Assembly (NCBI GenBank): GCA_021772015.1
Contig: JAETNS010000020.1
Span: 1 to 44,584, forward strand
DNA from: Prevotellaceae bacterium
GTDB lineage: Bacteria > Bacteroidota > Bacteroidia > Bacteroidales > Muribaculaceae
DNA length: 44,584 nt
Direction of reading: 5' to 3'
Position numbers and translations under genes: made by a program
The notes under the pieces: model-generated
Databases searched by the model: none
What the model was told of the DNA's origin: nothing
Seen by the model: the letters and a program-made list of their open reading frames with translations, nothing else
In this document: positions 43,135 to 44,584 of the stretch, one piece after another
Numbering within the stretch: the first letter of the stretch is position 1
Layout of the letters: the number at the start of each line of letters is the position of its first letter

Positions 43135-44584
43135 TCACAAGTCTGTCGCAAAAGGAAGTACAGGAAGATTATTCGGGCCATAAAGATTCCCGCCCGGATA
43201 ATCCGCCCAGTTATACCTGACTGCCACAGGTCTGTCAATCAATGGGGAGGATAGACTTATGGTCTTATCATCTTTAATTTCTGTATTGGCATAAGCCCAG
43301 TTCCCCTCATTATCACCGATGATGAATCCGGTTGCCACACCACCCACGGCCTTGACCGGTTTAGAGAATGTCACTGCCATCATGCTCCCCTCTGTCTTGA
43401 CATCAGTGCTGACAGGTGCCAGGCATATTTGGCTATGGCCATAATTTTGGTCAAGGGCAAGCAACACAAGGCGACGCGCTACCTCCGCCTTGTCGGTAGG
43501 ATGAATGTCAATCGGATTCCCGAGATCAATGGCAGTCGCCATCCCGGTATAGGGCAATTCAAGGGCCTGTGCCTGGGCATGACGCAGCCGTGCCCACTGC
43601 GAATCAGGTTGCACGTTGACCGGATTCAGAAAACCTGCCAATTGTACAAAATAAAAAGGCATCAACGGCTCATTGAAAGCATCCCGCCAGCCTTCAATCA
43701 TATTCTTGAAACAGATTTCATATTGGTCGGCATGGCCGACATTCTGGCACCCCTGATACCAGAACACCCCTGCCACAGGCATGACAGTCAACGGATTTAC
43801 CATCGCGTTATACAGCACTGACGGATAATGGGGCATATCAGGCAACATATAGGTCAGATTCGTTTTGGCAAAATCAGAGAGAACAGTATAGCTCCATTCT
43901 CCGTCAAGACTATATTTCCGGCCATCGACCATGACATATGAAGATTTCCATATTCCGCCGCCACCGGCATTGTCGATCACCTCCACGGTGATGACATTTT
44001 TCCCGGCTTTAACCAAGCTCCCATCGACCCTATAGTCACGTGGCTGGTCGAAAATCCGGCCACCACCTATATACTTGCCGTTGAAATAAGTGATATCCCA
44101 ATCGTCAACAGCACCGAGACATAGCTGCAGAGGCTTGCCGGCGGCAGTCTCCGGAAGGTCAAGTTCAAACTGCATGGCCACAATACCGTCAAAACCCGGC
44201 AACACATTTTCTTCCCATAAGGATGGGACATGCATCTTTCCCCATTGCGTTCCTTTCTGCATTATCCCCCTGTCAAACGGATATGAGACTTTTCGGGGAT
44301 TGTCATAATCTTCATATGCCTTTGTTATGGCGGCATCCCGCAGTTGTTGCTCATCTCCTCCTTCCGCCAACAGATCATGATAATATTCCAGTCCGGGCAC
44401 TCCCTTGAGATATTCATGTGGAGTCCAAGCCTCGACAGGAGTACCTCCCCATGTCGCATCGATAATCCCGACAGGGACATTCAGCGAATCCTGCAGCATC
44501 TTGCCACACAGATATCCTATCGCTGAAAATGATGCAGCCGCGGGAGAGGATTCCACCCATCCATATTCTATCGACGCGTCATCA
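43135..44584 (-). CDS. Sialate O-acetylesterase, N-terminus beyond the window
   Basis: Partial: the frame stays open to the window edge, with GWVESSPAAASFSAIGYL at the visible start, so the N-terminal part (signal peptide and catalytic-serine block) is missing. The enzyme removes O-acetyl groups from sialic acids, which lets sialidases act. Visible SGNH-type features: VPVGIIDATWGGTPVEAWTP, a jelly-roll insert (about 130-230 of the visible part, with GGGRIFDQPRDYRV), FWYQGCQNVGHADQY and the catalytic Asp/His block IDIHPTDKAEVARRL. The motif usually written WYQGES reads WYQGCQ here, a variant seen in this family. Probably first or internal gene of an operon with galM. Confidence 0.9.
   Translation of the reverse strand, partial: DDASIEYGWVESSPAAASFSAIGYLCGKMLQDSLNVPVGIIDATWGGTPVEAWTPHEYLKGVPGLEYYHDLLAEGGDEQQLRDAAITKAYEDYDNPRKVSYPFDRGIMQKGTQWGKMHVPSLWEENVLPGFDGIVAMQFELDLPETAAGKPLQLCLGAVDDWDITYFNGKYIGGGRIFDQPRDYRVDGSLVKAGKNVITVEVIDNAGGGGIWKSSYVMVDGRKYSLDGEWSYTVLSDFAKTNLTYMLPDMPHYPSVLYNAMVNPLTVMPVAGVFWYQGCQNVGHADQYEICFKNMIEGWRDAFNEPLMPFYFVQLAGFLNPVNVQPDSQWARLRHAQAQALELPYTGMATAIDLGNPIDIHPTDKAEVARRLVLLALDQNYGHSQICLAPVSTDVKTEGSMMAVTFSKPVKAVGGVATGFIIGDNEGNWAYANTEIKDDKTISLSSPLIDRPVAVRYNWADYPGGNLYGPNNLPVLPFATDL

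Overview
The window is chromosomal DNA from a member of the Bacteroidota, most likely order Bacteroidales (Muribaculaceae or a close relative; the family is an inference from gene content and roughly even base composition). Supporting signs: several promoters fit the Bacteroidota TTTG / TAnnTTTG pattern, start codons lack Shine-Dalgarno sequences, and the gene set is typical (exbB-exbD-exbD-tonB, six-gene Na+-NQR, NspC, outer-membrane barrel with a carboxypeptidase-like N-terminus, Asp-type MurA). No phage, insertion sequence, CRISPR array or rRNA operon was seen.

Layout. 1-3.1 kb: uvrA on the minus strand, with an outward promoter at the extreme left. 3.3-6.2 kb: small envelope genes (two YtxH-like proteins, a holin-superfamily-like membrane protein, an unknown 94-residue protein), then prmA and a small outer-membrane barrel. 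6.4 kb: an initiator tRNA-Met with promoter and terminator. 6.6-10.9 kb, minus: a small lipoprotein with a long structured leader, then the TonB energising operon (exbB, two exbD, tonB). 11.4-21.5 kb, plus: nqrABCDEF, murB, murA and nhaD, pairing a respiratory Na+ pump with a Na+/H+ antiporter around two peptidoglycan precursor genes. 21.5-27.0 kb, plus: a perfect 17-bp inverted repeat, a DUF6582-like small gene, a PlsC-like acyltransferase, a membrane metallophosphoesterase, tex and a short HPPK-like gene whose 3' end overlaps comEC on the other strand. 29.2-30.3 kb: a UPF0324/YeiH transporter. 30.4-37.7 kb, minus: a compact six-gene run (polyprenyl synthase, pcrA, nspC, glycosyltransferase, radC, aroE). 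37.85-41.85 kb, plus: an ECF sigma factor, a membrane protein in the anti-sigma position with a large periplasmic part, and a TonB-receptor-like outer-membrane protein. 42-44.6 kb, minus: a lipoprotein aldose 1-epimerase and a sialate O-acetylesterase that runs off the window.

How it fits together. Much of the window concerns the cell envelope and its energy supply: Na+-NQR and NhaD manage the sodium gradient, ExbB/ExbD/TonB carry proton-motive force to outer-membrane receptors, MurA/MurB supply the wall, and the sigma/anti-sigma/outer-membrane locus looks like an envelope-sensing switch. The most interesting candidates for new biology are that locus (non-zinc, non-FecR-like anti-sigma candidate), the long leader before the small lipoprotein, the hairpin plus DUF6582 gene, and the degenerate HPPK gene overlapping comEC.
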